DNA from: Lotus japonicus
Lineage: Eukaryota > Streptophyta > Magnoliopsida > Fabales > Fabaceae
Length of the DNA stretch: 64,000 nt
Direction: 5' to 3'
Assembly (NCBI RefSeq): GCF_012489685.1
Contig: NC_080044.1
Location: 43,834,964 to 43,898,963 of the forward strand
Shown: piece by piece, positions 1-12,599 of the stretch
Layout: the number at the start of each line of letters is the position of its first letter
How positions within the stretch are numbered: the first letter of the stretch is position 1
Program-made: the position numbers and the translations under genes
Notes under the pieces: generated by a model
What the model saw: the letters and a program-made list of their open reading frames with translations, nothing else
Database searches by the model: none
What the model was told of the DNA's origin: nothing

Positions 1-1127
1 TCACCAATCCCGCCGTGACGCCTTTGACAACGGTCAGATACACCAGACGTAAGCTGTTTTTAACTAGAATCTTTTGTTAGCTAATGATCGTGGTTGTCTC
101 CACCCGTTGCTGAAGGACTTTCTCCTATACATCGATTCGCCATCAACACCTTCACTTGAGGGGCTGTAATGTGCCTAGTTTCTGAAGATGATGATCACGA
201 GCTTGTCTCCATCAACAACTATGGTGAATATGGTGGAGGGAGATAATCTGGCAGGTTTGTCGTGGAGGCAGTTAAGCTTGAAGGGGAGGAGGGGAATTCA
301 GGTGGGAGCATCTAGGAAGTGAGATAGAAGAAAGGAGCAAAGGCAAGACATTCACTTCAACGTGTGCTTCCTTGTGTCTTGCCTAGTCAATAAAATATTT
401 AAAATAAGCCACATGTCGCACTGAGTTGGACTTGCATCACTTTTGGACGAAAAAAGTATCAGGAATAACCAAAATAAAAAGTTAAAATCAAAATGACCAA
501 AACCAAAAATAGTAAATTTTACAGGGACCAAAAACTTATTAAAGCCTTAAATTCTTTTGATTTTAATTTCATATGAAAACGTGAAATACATGTCAAAACA
601 AAGACAAACGATCCCATGAAAATAGAAAGAAAGGTATGATTTTATGAGAATCAATTATTATCATTATACCAGTTTAACATATGTGTGTGTGGATAGAAAC
701 TCAACCTTCTTAACTAAAGGACTAACAAGACAGGGAGTCGGAACCACGTTAAAGAAAGAGCAAGTGCTCTCTTGTTCAGATAAATTAATTATTTATACAC
801 AACTGAAAACAAAATGGTGACAGGACAGAAACAGACAATTTACAACAGAGACGTTAGTGGAAGCATGCAAAAGATGCAGTTGCTCTCACCTCCCACAAGA
901 GCTGGTCTCAAGCTAAAATATTTACTCAATACAACTGTGGTGGTTTGGTGTGGAATGTGGATAGATAGACTTGTCAGGTCCCATCCAAATTGTTGGTTTC
1001 TTGTGTTCTGCTCAATGAAGACCAGTTGAATAGTTCAATATACCAAGTCCCCAATTTCACAACAATCACAGATCAGGATGGGACCGTATGTTTGAATCGA
1101 TACATGTGGTCTGAGCCAAGGATGCTG
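1..1127. other. LON2 downstream flank and probable 3' UTR; no gene seen
   Basis: Moderately AT-rich sequence following the LON2 stop codon on the minus strand. The part nearest the stop is presumably LON2 3' UTR, but no clean polyadenylation site could be fixed. A plus-strand AATAAA lies near 389 and could belong to a gene ending left of the window; this is speculative. The short open frames have no recognisable domain. Confidence 0.4.
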
Positions 1128-4100
1128 CTACAACTTTGAGTTCTGTCTCCAAGGGCACCCACCGTCAAATGCATGCTCTAACACATCTTCCACTCGCTTT
1201 GCAAGCAGAATCTGTCAAGTTCAAAAAGGAGACTGTGATTTTGTGTTTCATTTCAGAGATGATAAGATATAATGGACGTGATTGTGCATCATGACAAAGT
1301 AGAAAACCAAATACAATAGTTAAAAGTGGGAAAGTAAAATACAGAGAGAACTTCCAACACCAAATACTTGTCTAAATCAGTACGAAGCACGGACAACTCA
1401 TAAAAAACTGAGCACCCATACTACAAAACATGGAAGCAAAATTACCTCCAGATTGGCCAGCACTGATGATGGTACTTCAACCAAGTCCTTCAAGTTCCTT
1501 TCAGGAAGGATAACTCTCTTAATACCATAACGATGTGCAGCTAATATCTGTAAAAGTTAAACCAAAATCAAATTATGCCACCTTTAAGAACCTTATCTTA
1601 CTGTCACTGGAGCTGGGAAGTGTTTATTCAGATACGATCAATGAATTTAAAAGCCAGGTACAATCAACTGTACAAATGCATTCTATTTTGTAGTGTAGTT
1701 CCACTTGTAATGGCCGACTGAGTTCATAGTTCTCTTTTGGTGATTGGTTAGTTTTTTCTTTTTATTGTTTTGGGTATAAAATATATATAAACCTTTCTTT
1801 CATGTCATCTGATGGGCATCTCGTCCTCACAATCAAGTTCACAATGCCGTAAAGCACAAAAGAGACCCATTTTTTGCATGTCTATCTCAACAAAGATACA
1901 TATCTGACAACTCTTTCCTCAAAATAAACTTGTTATGAACTTAAACAAGTAAATAGAGCATAGTTCCATCCACTGGATCATTGTTATTTTAAAAATAAAG
2001 TAAATAGGTAGCCTTTGTAATTATGTAAAGTAATTATTGTAAATAGGGTAACAATGTTATCATGTATTTCATGTATCTATCATATATTACTCATTCTGTC
2101 AATTAACATGGCATCAGAGCATCCATGACCAAGTGGTCTAGACTCTAGAGTTTGATCCTTAATACCCTTTTTATTCTAATAAAAAAGGTTGAATTTCAGC
2201 ACAAAGTAGGTAGGCATGTGCATTGTCTACGCTCCAATCCCATTGGGCTCTTGCATGAGGGGGATGTTAAGAATATAATATAAAACCATTCAAATGTCTT
2301 CATCCAATAGCTTAAACTTTTAGGATAGTTGGTTCATGAAAGTTTCCTTAGATTAGAGAGGATGCAGAGAGCTGTGATGTCCTTCAATCCCAAAGTTTTG
2401 TGGATTCCTTTATGTGTATTAGCTTATTAACTTATATATATATCTAGCAAAATATCATTAAATAATATAAATGTGAATTGATCAACTTCAAGTGTTCTAT
2501 TTATTAGTATCATAAGATTGATTTCGTTCTTGTAAGACCCATGGCTTAGCTCAATAAATTGGACAGGGGTCATGAAGACAAAATAACATTACCTTATCCT
2601 TGACACCACCAACAGGTAGAACAAGACCCCTTAACGTCATCTCTCCAGTCATAGCTGTATCTGATCTCACTCTTTTCTGAGTAAAAAGCGATACCAAAGC
2701 CGTGACCAAGGTTACACCTGCTGAGGGCCCATCTTTAGGCACAGCACCTGCAGGAAAATGTATATGTACATCACGTCCCTCCAAAAGATTAAATCCTTCT
2801 CCAGCAGCCAGCCTAAGATCAGTTGCCCTTGCCCTTACCTATCAGGAGATCAATTATTTAAAGTCAAGAAAAGAAAGTAATGAATCTTGATTTAATCCAT
2901 GTGTCTAGCACATATAACACTGAGATGGAAAGTGTTAAACGCAAACAAACACGAGCCAAACAAACACGAGCCAATGAGCAGTAACACGGATATTGTGCAT
3001 CCTTGAATCTAAATGACCAAATTAAATCTAAATAGTAAAAGAAAATGCCACTTTTTCCATGTTGGGGCCTAACCGTCTTCATGATTTACAGGTCATCTTC
3101 AAAGTTTGTCTAAAACATTTTAGCAGATATATGTTATAGTGGACTGGATATATATGTTATTCCGCATGGATGAAATGAACAACCCAAATAGGAAATGATA
3201 GTGTTGGTTGATTAGTGTTTGTGTTTTTTTGGCCAAAATACATACCGCTGCCAATGTTGGCTGTGAAATTATACAGGGTTGGAGCTTGGATCATTCATTT
3301 TCAGGTCTTGGGTCAACGGATTGTGGAAACTAGTCTTTTACCCGTGCAAATGCACGGGTTTCTGTTTAAATTATTATTTGTATTAAAATTATATGGAAAA
3401 GTAATATACTTTCGTAATTACATTAACACAAATTCTTATAATTAAATTTATACAATTATAGATAAAAAAATTATACATTTATAATAGAACAAAATCAAAA
3501 GTGAAAAAATATCAACAGTAAGTGATAAATATAGTCAAACCATACTTTTGAAAAATTTATATGTTTCTTCTTATTTTACTCTTTATTTAATTAAATATAT
3601 TAATATATTTAAAAATCAAATTGAGTAAAAATAATTTGTGTTTGAAAAAAAAAATTACAGCTATGGAGATGCTTTATTTGCTCTGACTGGTATTGAATTA
3701 CCCTACGTAATTGGTCTAAAATTCATTAGGATTCAATTTTCAAAAAGCAAAACATTAAGAGGAATGTAACGTAAGAAAAATTAAAAGAACAGATGCAGAC
3801 AAGCGCGTATGCTCTACGGAGTGAGAAAAAATTAAGAGAGAATGAATATTTTAGAGAAAGAGATGATGTGGCTAACTGAGTTAGAGAGTATAGAATTAGA
3901 GTGTCTCACTCTCTAGTGATGTCTCAAAAATATTAGATAACAGGGTGGATATCACACACACACACATTGATATTAGATAATCTACGAGATACACACACTA
4001 TAATATGTGCATTGTGTGTGTGTGCGTACATGTTATCAAATATCTAAATAATATAGAAATAATGCAATATAAAAGAAAATAATGATACACGTAACAATAA

Positions 4101-7100
4101 AGATAAATGAATATAAATAAAATAATGTACATCTCATAATAAGTCAAATGAATATAATGAAGTATAAAATAATACACACACAAGACCTATTCCTTATCAC
4201 CAGGGTGAAGGGGAGGGAGGCAGCATTATATCTTGTTAGAGGATTGATTATTGCTTATATAAATTCAATAATTTATCTGTAAGCTAAAGGAACCCCTTGC
4301 AGGGGACGAAAGTCAAATAGATATGATTGCTTACCCATGTTAGTGCAATCTGTGCTGATTCTTTGATAACATCACCAAGTTGTCCAGTGAGATGTAGTTC
4401 GCCCTTCCCCGCCATTGCTGTAGCCTCCACAAACTGAACTTCTCCCCCAAAAGCAGTCCAAACAAGTCCAACAGAGACTCCAGGGGTAGCCACACGTTCA
4501 GCAGCTTCACTACCATCAAATCTTGGAGGCTGCATTTTATGATACCGACAAATTAGGCCTTGCTCCTACTTTAGAATATCATCAAATTAATCATCATTTA
4601 ACTATGTAATGATTTGATTATGTAAAATGGTTCATGATAACATCATAATCAAGGCAACTCATTCACTAGTAATAATGCATTAGAGCTATAAAGTAAAAAT
4701 GCATTACAACATAGTATTGCATGTCAATTACCCCAAGCACTTTTTCAAGCATAGTTTCATCAACAACCAATGGAGAGGAAATCCTGAATGTGCTTGAGAT
4801 GTCCTGACTATTGACACCCATCGGTATCACTTCCATTTCAACTTCAGTTCCTTCAGCCAGTCTGTTTTCCAGAAGTGGTGTAGTGAGTTTTTGCATCCCT
4901 TTGTTCAATGGAACTACTTGTTCTTGCTCTGCAACTTTTACTGCAGCAGCACGAGCCAGGGCAGCTAGGTTCCTCTCCAAACTTCTCACACCAGCTTCCC
5001 TAGTATATCTCTGAATGACAAGTTTCACCATCGCCTAGATAAATAGTTCTTAATTAGAAATCTATACAACATTGCTTGCTAATAGTACAATTGGCATATG
5101 AAGTATTTCAGTGTGACCATTATGCTTCATATGTTTTTATTAGTTTTATCGCATCCTTTGAGTGCGATGGATATTGTAGAATGAAGAAATGCAAACACAG
5201 AGACTTTCAATGTTCAATCAACAAAAAACATGATCCATGTTTAAAGTTAAACCATAGAAAACATTAGTTTTCCAAGATTATGCAGACTGAGAAAAGAACT
5301 CAACTAGAACGGATAATTATAAAATTGAATTGTTAACATATGTAAAATTAATAATGCATCAAATGCCCCCCTTTTCTTTGAAATATGGATGTATTTGTTT
5401 GTTTGGCTTTAATCAAGATGGCACCCAAAATAAATGCACTTCCACTGAATGAGCAGAAAATTTGCATCAGTCCTGATCTTCTTATATAAAAAAAATTCAA
5501 TACCTCTGGAATCTGAAGAAACTCAGAACTCAGCCCATGCTGGTCTAGAACTCTTGGAATCAAATGACGCATGGCTATCTGTAGCTTTTCCTCAGGTGTA
5601 TATCCAGGAAGCTCAATTACTTCCATCCTATCAAGAAGTGGTGGGGGAATAGGCTGCATCCTATTTGCGGTAGCCACAAAAACTACCTTGGATAGATCAA
5701 ATGGAACATTTAAATAGCTAGCTAACATTAAGGAACAACTTTAGAAGGAATTCTTTTTAAAAAATACGTACAATAGAAGAAACATAATTAGTGAGGAAGA
5801 AAAAGGATGCCAACAATAAGCAGGATAAGATATCCTAACTCAGCAATGAGCATCAGATAAACAAAAACAAAATTAACAAAAAGGAAAAAGTTCTGACAAA
5901 TTAATAGGTATATGGGTATGCGGAACATTAACACAATTCCCTCACTAAAAGAGAGTTAACTTAATTTAGGATTGGCTTATCCTTAACAAATCATCCAAGA
6001 GGCAAACAGTTAAATCAACACAACCAGTGAGGGAGAACAAATTATGGGAAGACATCTTTAAAAGTGTAGGATACTGATCATTGAATGTTTTATTTTGTTC
6101 TGGATCCAGAACCTCTAGCAATGCTGAAGCCGGGTCTCCACGAATATCAGAGCCTGTCTTGTCAACTTCATCAAGCAACATAACCGGATTGCAAACACCT
6201 ACTCTCTACATCGATCAAATGTGAAAAGTATCCATTAGTCTAGGACCCCAGTGGAAAAGAAAAGGCAAGAAACTAAATTTTATAAATTATATTCTGTTAG
6301 GTCCAATCTTTTTGCTTGCCCTTGCAGACTTCAAGTATGTATTATAATGTGTAGAGAAAGAACCAAAAAAAAAATCAGTATAGTTAGCTTTAAAATACTT
6401 ATTATGAAGTACTGTGCTAATATTTGAGATAATGTCTTCTCCATTTGTATTTCTGCCCCTTTTCATATGAGACACATAATTAGCAAATATGGATAAGGTA
6501 TTTATTACAAAGCAAAAACAAAAATATACGATCTTAAAACAATTAAAAACTTTGCCACGTGATTACACTAATTAAAACTATTTATTGACCTCCATATTCT
6601 ATCTGAAGCATTTTATACATTAGACAACAAAAAAGAAGCCTTACAACATATGATCACATGAGAACAAATGAACTCCGCCACATGAATTTACTAAACTATT
6701 TGTAACATATGAACATTTAACACCTTCGACTTAAGTTGTCTTTCTCTCCTTGATGAAAAATTGTTATGAGAAATGAAAACTACAAGATAGGAGGACCCAA
6801 CATCCTTCGAGAGACAAAGGAACAACTGAACCAAAAAAGAATAGAAAAGAGGGAAAAATAACTCAAGACTCTCCAATTTCTTTTTATATCTGATTCTGAT
6901 TTCTAAAACTGACTCATGGAAGTGGTGGTGTCACTAATGTTATCTTTTATGGAAACAAAAGCCAAGGATGACATTGTTCTTGTTTCCAAATCTTTCTTTA
7001 CTATATTGTTACCACACGTGTAACACTTATTTATTTCAATTTTTCAAATGAATACTTTTTGGAATTAGTGAGTTTTATCTGATCTAACACTCCAGTCATA

Positions 7101-10100
7101 TGTATTGATTCCTCGTAGATGTATTAGTTCACTCTAAACAACCCATCAAGCAGTCTACCTTTGAACTTGACACAGGATAGGGAATTATGGCATTATGTGA
7201 TCTGTGTAGCTCATCCAATCTAATGGCAAAAGCGGAAAAGTCTAGTTGTTGTTCTTGAACAACGCACTTCTTCAGTGTCTGAATCTAAAAATTACTGAAC
7301 CTTCTTGTATGTATTGCTCTCTTGCTATTTTAATTTTTAACTGAATCGCCATTTTCATTGCGGTACATTTTGAATCTAGATTTCGGCTCCCTGCTCCTAA
7401 TATTGACTACCTCTCAAGTCTCTTTCACTAGAACGAAAACTAGCAAACAAGAAGATGTAAGCATTCCGTGTATAAAAAAAATAAAACCTACCAAAAGAAT
7501 ACGTATTTGCAAATGTCACATCAGACACTATTACAAGAAATGTTCAAAATTTTAAGTGCAGTTTAACCTTTAATCCATCTATAAGCCGCCCAGGCATGCT
7601 TCCAACATATGTTCTCCGATGTCCTCTAATATCAGCCTCATCCTTAACTCCACCAAGGGATATGCGTACAAATTTTCTACCCAAAGCAGCGGCAATAGAG
7701 GATGCCAATGACGTTTTCCCAACACCTGGTGGTCCAACAAAGCACAACACAGGACCTCTTGCATCTGGTTTAAGCTGTCACGCATATACATAAATTAGAA
7801 ACACATTAAATGTCACAAGCACAAGATACTTACAAGTATAGTTACAGGGTAATTAGAAACCTTGCGAACCGCCAGGTACTCAATTATCCGTTGCTTGACC
7901 TTCACTAAACCATAGTGATCACTGTCCAGTCGCTTCTGTGCAGCTCTCAAGTCCAGTTCTATCTCTTCACTGGCCTTCTGCCAGGGAAGATCAGCAAGAA
8001 GCTCTAGGTAAACCCGTGAACTGTTGTACCCAGGTTGCTGAGGCTGCATCTTTTTAATCCTCCTGAGATATAAAGTATAGTAAAATGAACTGATTGTCTC
8101 TACAAGGTTGTAAAATCACTTAAGATACAATCCCTGTTTTTTATTATTTTACCAAACATCTATAGCAAGTAATTCGCCCACAAAGATCAATAATCATCAT
8201 ATTTAACTATGTTAATGTTACCATAAAAAAGGGAAATGGAGGGATTGGCAGGGTGAAGGGCCAGGGTTCAAAGCCTGGCGATGGAACTAATTTACTAACA
8301 ATTAACAACTAACATTTGCCTATAAAAAAAACCATAAAAAAGTACCTCAACTCTCTGTGTGCATGTTTCCATACACTCTGTGGCATTCCTGCACTTTGCA
8401 TCTTTCTTTCAAGGGCAGCTAGGTCATCCTCATCATCATCATTATCACCAAGCTCCTCTTTTATAGCCCTCATCTGAAATATATTTTGCACAAAAAAATT
8501 CAATTAGATAAAATTCCAAACAAGATAACAAGATAAACAAAGCTGTAAAATGCTCCTCTGCGGCAGAGATGGCCAAGACTATCTAAATCCTTGCAATAGT
8601 AGGAACTGAAAATTCTGGATATTATTCAGCAGATAAAAGGGAGCTATGGTCCTAAAAAAGGAGGTAATCCCTCTGGAAAACAGAATGACTCACACACAAG
8701 TCTGCAATGTGCAGTCAACCCCCCTCCCAAACCTCCATCAGCTTTTCCATACCCCTCTCTACAATTCTCCTCCCCCATATGTATTATTACTCCCCATTCA
8801 TTCTGGAATCTTTCACCCCACTCTCCATATGCCACCTTTACATCTCCACCTCCTTACCCTCCATTTTAAACTATTAGAGCAAAATGATTGCTAGAGCTCA
8901 GCTGAGGTATACTTAGTGGAGGGGTTTTTCATCTATCATACTAGGCTAGTAGCCATTGGAAATTTTGGCTTGAAACATGTAATTTATTTTTAGTAAGGTA
9001 TAATCTGTATCAATGTAGCCCATATACCCTTGCGAATATTCATATTTAACAAATATATAAAAAGAATGCAGCAAGAAAGCTAACCTGCTGGCGCAAAAGA
9101 AATTCTTTTTGAGATTTTGACAATTGCCCTTCAACCTTTTGAGTAATTTTCTCAGCTACACGTATTGACTGTTGATAGTAGACAGACACGAGTAGAATTA
9201 GAGACAGGCAATAGAATACCAAACCCACATCAAGCATCATTAACTCTATTACTTACCTGTAAATGCCTATCAACTAACTCAGTTGCTTTAGAAAGCCTCA
9301 CTTTGGGGTCAACTGAATCCAACATAGATAGTTGTTCTTCAAAACTTATCTCAAAACTAGCAACAAATATATCAGCCAACTTGTGAACTGGAACATTGTC
9401 CAAAAGGAGTTTTGTCCTTCCACCAGTTTTTTGTTTCTGTAAACAAAATGTTAGCTACTAATACAAATATAACGAAGAAAACATGGCATCCCAAAATCAT
9501 ATAAATAATTTATAACTATAAAGCATAAGTCCATTACCCAACCTAAAAAATTAGACTATGTACAAGCTATCAAGATATGAAGAATGCAGAGGCATCATTG
9601 TATGTATTAAAAATATTATAAGCAAACATGGAATGCAAGATATTATTCAACCAATCAAACCAGAATTATAAGGATTCTAAAGCTCAATCCTCAAATGGAA
9701 ATTCCAAGTTATTCATTCAATGTAGAAGAAGTGTTCAAGTTACAAGCTTTACCAGCTCCAGAACAGAAATAAGCTCCATCGCAGTTGCTTTGAATCGGCG
9801 AGACAACAATATGAAATCTGGATCTTGCTCTACTTGTTCCATCTCTAGATTAGAAAAACAGAAGCAACTCAACAACTTAAAAAAAAAGCATTAAATCTTA
9901 GCAGTGATCAAATCAACAGAGCTCCCCTGTTATTCATTTTTACTTTTTACGTAATCCTAAAATGTGGCGAAGTAGTCAGTGAAAACAAGGGAACAAAAAG
10001 AGAACAAACTACTTCAAGTTAAACCCGCATATACCCCTACCTCATTAGAAGGTATACAATTAAAATGTTTAATGTTATCGTCATTATCTGATCTTTAACA

Positions 10101-12487
10101 TCGTTTCCAACAAGTGAGTGATTGCATCCTATGAATCTTCAAATATATATCAGATCAACATTTCGCACAGCGTTCTCAGACATCGTCATACATTTGGAAA
10201 GGTTGCCTAATTACTATAGTGTTCATGCTTGAATGATCTATGCATTAATAGCAAGAAAAAAACACTGTAATATATAATATTTACATCAAGTAGAAGGCAT
10301 AAGTCTCCACATAGTGATGTAATTATTAATAACAAAATAATATCAAACTTCTGGGGGAGCAGATCACTATCAGGTATACAACTCTTGCATATTATAATTA
10401 TTATCTAACTTCTGTTGTTTAAATTTGTTACACAGAAACCAGAAAGATAATATGTGTGCATGTGTGTGTGTGTATATTTATATATCTATATGTACACGCA
10501 CACATTGCCTGCACAAAAGTTAATGCCAAAGAGAAAAATGATTGACTTACCAGTCTTAGTCTCAAGGGAAGAAATCCTTGCAGTATGATATATTCCTCTT
10601 GTGTTTAGTTCCTCAACGCTAAATCTACACAAACCTTCAAGAACTACTATGTATGTGACTCTTCCACTTGGCTTCTCCACTCCCCTTGATAAATGTAATG
10701 CTCGAGCAGCTACCCCTCTGGAGTCAAATGTATTTTAAAATCAACCTCGATTTGCAGATTTTATATTGCACAAAATCCATAAGATAGTAAAATATTTACG
10801 ATACAGCATTAGAAAATTAAGCTTTTACAATTATAAAAATCTGAAAGTATAAATATAAAAGAGAAGCCATCAGTTCAGTCAAAAAAAAATATGAGGAAGA
10901 AGAAGAAGAAGAAAAGGACAATAAACCAAATCAAAAAACATCAGGAAAAATCTTTAACGAATACATCTTTACATGGACTGCAGATGGACAGATGAACTGT
11001 TAGAATGTATATTTTTTTATCAAGCAATTTGATCTAAGATTCTTAAACTAACACGAAAGGAATTTATTTACTTGAGCTATACCTGTTATGCCAATGAACA
11101 CCATCATTCTGCTTTTTGGTATCAGCCTTATGAGAATCTGATGAACCGTCTTTTACTTTTGAGCTTTGGTCTAGAAAATCAGTTCCTGCACCTGCAAAGA
11201 AGCAGAATAAAAATGAATATTAGAAAACCAAATTTATAAGTTTCCTAAACATTCAAAATTGTGAAGGGATTCTCTCCAGTGACTTTTCCACAGGACAGGA
11301 TCTCAACCACTGAATATTATACTTTTTACAATAATATAATCTAAGTTTCAAAAAGTTTTAATGGTTGGATTACCAACTACACCTAATGCAGTGAAACAGT
11401 ACAATTGAGCATCCTTTTCCTTCAAGATTATGTTCACTCTACTCTAACATGATTTAGCAGATAATCATTTATGTTTGGATACTCTAACATTTTTTTTTTG
11501 ATAGGCAAATGTTAGTTGTTAGAAATGTTAGTAAATTAATCCCTCCTCCAGGTTCGAACCCGGGACCCTTCACCCTTCACCCCACCCAACCCTTATGTCC
11601 CTAGCTCTTACCACTTGAGCTATCCTTCGGGGACTTGGATACTCTAACATAGTGCAGTTAATGGCGGACGATGCGGAGAGCCGAAAACTCGCCATATTTG
11701 ACAAAAAATGATGGCGGATTAAGGCGGGACATTGGCCCTGGGGGAATCCCAAGAACCCGCCATGGCAGATATTTGATAACAGTGCTCTGAACCTTGAGTC
11801 AAAGTGATAAAATGAAGTTTTGGCATTTATGCTTGAATTTTACTACAATCTTACTTTTTAGGGAAAACTTTCCAAACATAACTTTTAACCAAAATCAATT
11901 TTATAAAATCAAGTTCTTCCAAAACTAACTTGCAAAATCCAGTTGATCATCACCTTGAGATACAGTGGGACCCAGTTGCTTAATTTCAGCAGCAGCAGCA
12001 TCACGAACTGGCAAGATGCCAATCAACCCCTTCTCTTCTCTCTGCCAAAGTTCTTGTTCCACCAACTTCACACTACATTCATTAGCCAAGCAAACAGTCA
12101 AACTTCATAATAATGCTAAAAGACAAACTCAGAAATCATACAGGTTCAAACTTCTCCGTACAAACCTATGCATCAGTCATCACCTTTTGGACCCAACAAC
12201 ACAACTAATTACCAAAAATGAAAGCGAGAAAAAAACCACAAATTAACCACAACAAGCTAAAGGGTATCAAATCAATCAATCAATCAATAAACACAAGTGC
12301 AAAATCATGAAACGAAAATCCATGTTCGGAAACTTGATATGCCGATTGATTGAAAAATTTGTGGGAAATGAAATTAGTACCTGCTAGGGGAAGTGCAGCG
12401 GATTCTGATGATGGCGCCGGGTAAGAGGACCTTGTTCCTGAAAGGGAGGATCGCCAAGCGACTCGGAAGCTCGACCGATTCAGCCAT
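1128..12487 (-). CDS. LON2: Lon protease homolog 2, peroxisomal (17 exons)
   Basis: ATP-dependent AAA+ serine protease/chaperone of the peroxisomal matrix. Known roles in plants are matrix protein import, matrix protein turnover and restraint of pexophagy. Exons (high to low coordinate): 12487-12381, 12072-11930, 11191-11083, 10717-10551, 9844-9753, 9436-9257, 9168-9085, 8473-8346, 8062-7861, 7774-7568, 6205-6075, 5717-5504, 5034-4732, 4529-4335, 2838-2593, 1547-1446, 1211-1128. All introns are GT-AG and phases agree. They sum to 2694 nt, i.e. 897 residues plus TAG; Arabidopsis LON2 is 888. Seen in order: N-terminal LON substrate domain starting [19 protein letters not shown]; Walker A GPPGVGKT (418-425); Walker B VMLLDEVD (481-488); protease domain with DGPSAG (Ser793) and GGVKDK (Lys836), the Ser-Lys dyad; C-terminal SKL (895-897), a canonical PTS1. 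SKL separates it from mitochondrial/plastid LON1-type paralogues. The start is the first ATG in good context (gccaccATGG). No lesion was found. Confidence 0.97.
2109..2345 (+). mobile_element. TRIM/copia-type LTR remnant in LON2 intron 15
   Basis: TGGCATCAGAGC at 2109-2120 matches a primer-binding site for initiator Met tRNA and follows an LTR-like end (...AATTAACA). About 145 bases later a purine tract GAGGGGGA (2257-2264) precedes TGTTAAGAATATAATA at 2265, which looks like the start of a 3' LTR. An internal region of about 156 bp without coding sequence is typical of TRIM elements. The sequence after the 3' LTR start does not resemble the sequence before the PBS, so at least one LTR is truncated and outer borders are uncertain. 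It sits opposite to LON2 transcription inside intron 15 (1548-2592). Confidence 0.5.
3330..3360 (-). mobile_element. Helitron-type 3' terminus in LON2 intron 14
   Basis: Read on the minus strand: a perfect palindromic stem CCCGTGCATTTGCACGGG (3358-3341), a short spacer, then CTAG followed by T. Hairpin plus CTRR before T is the 3' signature of plant Helitrons. The body would extend to higher coordinates, but no 5' TC terminus like those at 42512 or 57722 was found in the intron, so it is probably truncated. Confidence 0.5.
8232..8330 (+). mobile_element. SINE (5'-truncated) in LON2 intron 8
   Basis: About 99 bp flanked by a 12-bp target duplication ACCATAAAAAAG (8220-8231 and 8331-8342). It has a pol III B-box-like GGTTCAAAGCC and a 3' end (TTACTAACA...CATTTGCCTAT plus A tract) shared with the SINE at 11491-11634. 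No A box is visible, so the 5' end is truncated or degenerate. The downstream TSD copy ends three bases short of the intron's GT donor. Confidence 0.8.
11491..11634 (-). mobile_element. tRNA-derived SINE in LON2 intron 2
   Basis: 144-bp element on the minus strand with pol III A box TAGCTCAAGTGG and B box GGTTCGAACC, ending in a poly-A tract. It is flanked by an exact 16-bp duplication TTGGATACTCTAACAT at 11475-11490 and 11635-11650. The 3' tail (TTTACTAACATT...CATTTGCCTATC) is shared with the copies at 8232 and about 19690, so this is one SINE family active in the genome. Confidence 0.9.
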
Positions 12488-12578
12488 GGTGGCAACTCGG
12501 GATCAGTGTGTGATTTCTGAGAGGAAAGGGAAGGGAATGAAGGGTGAAAAGACGAACACCTCAACAAGAAGAGAAATT

Positions 12579-12592
12579 AAATATATAGAACC
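12579..12592 (-). promoter_or_regulatory. TATA-like box upstream of LON2
   Basis: On the minus strand the sequence reads TCTATATATTTAA about 95 bases upstream of the LON2 ATG. It is followed by a pyrimidine-rich CTTCTC tract typical of plant 5' leaders. A start site about 30 bases downstream would give a 5' UTR of roughly 60-70 nt. Position and composition are the only support. Confidence 0.45.
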
Positions 12593-12599
12593 AAATCCG

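Noticed and set aside
8270..11600. tRNA gene candidates at GGTTCGAACC-type B boxes
   Set aside because: No cloverleaf can be folded, poly-A tails and target duplications are present; they are SINEs.
12280..12567. 95-codon minus-strand frame over LON2 exon 1
   Set aside because: It is a shadow frame of the real LON2 exon 1, which starts at 12487 in another frame.
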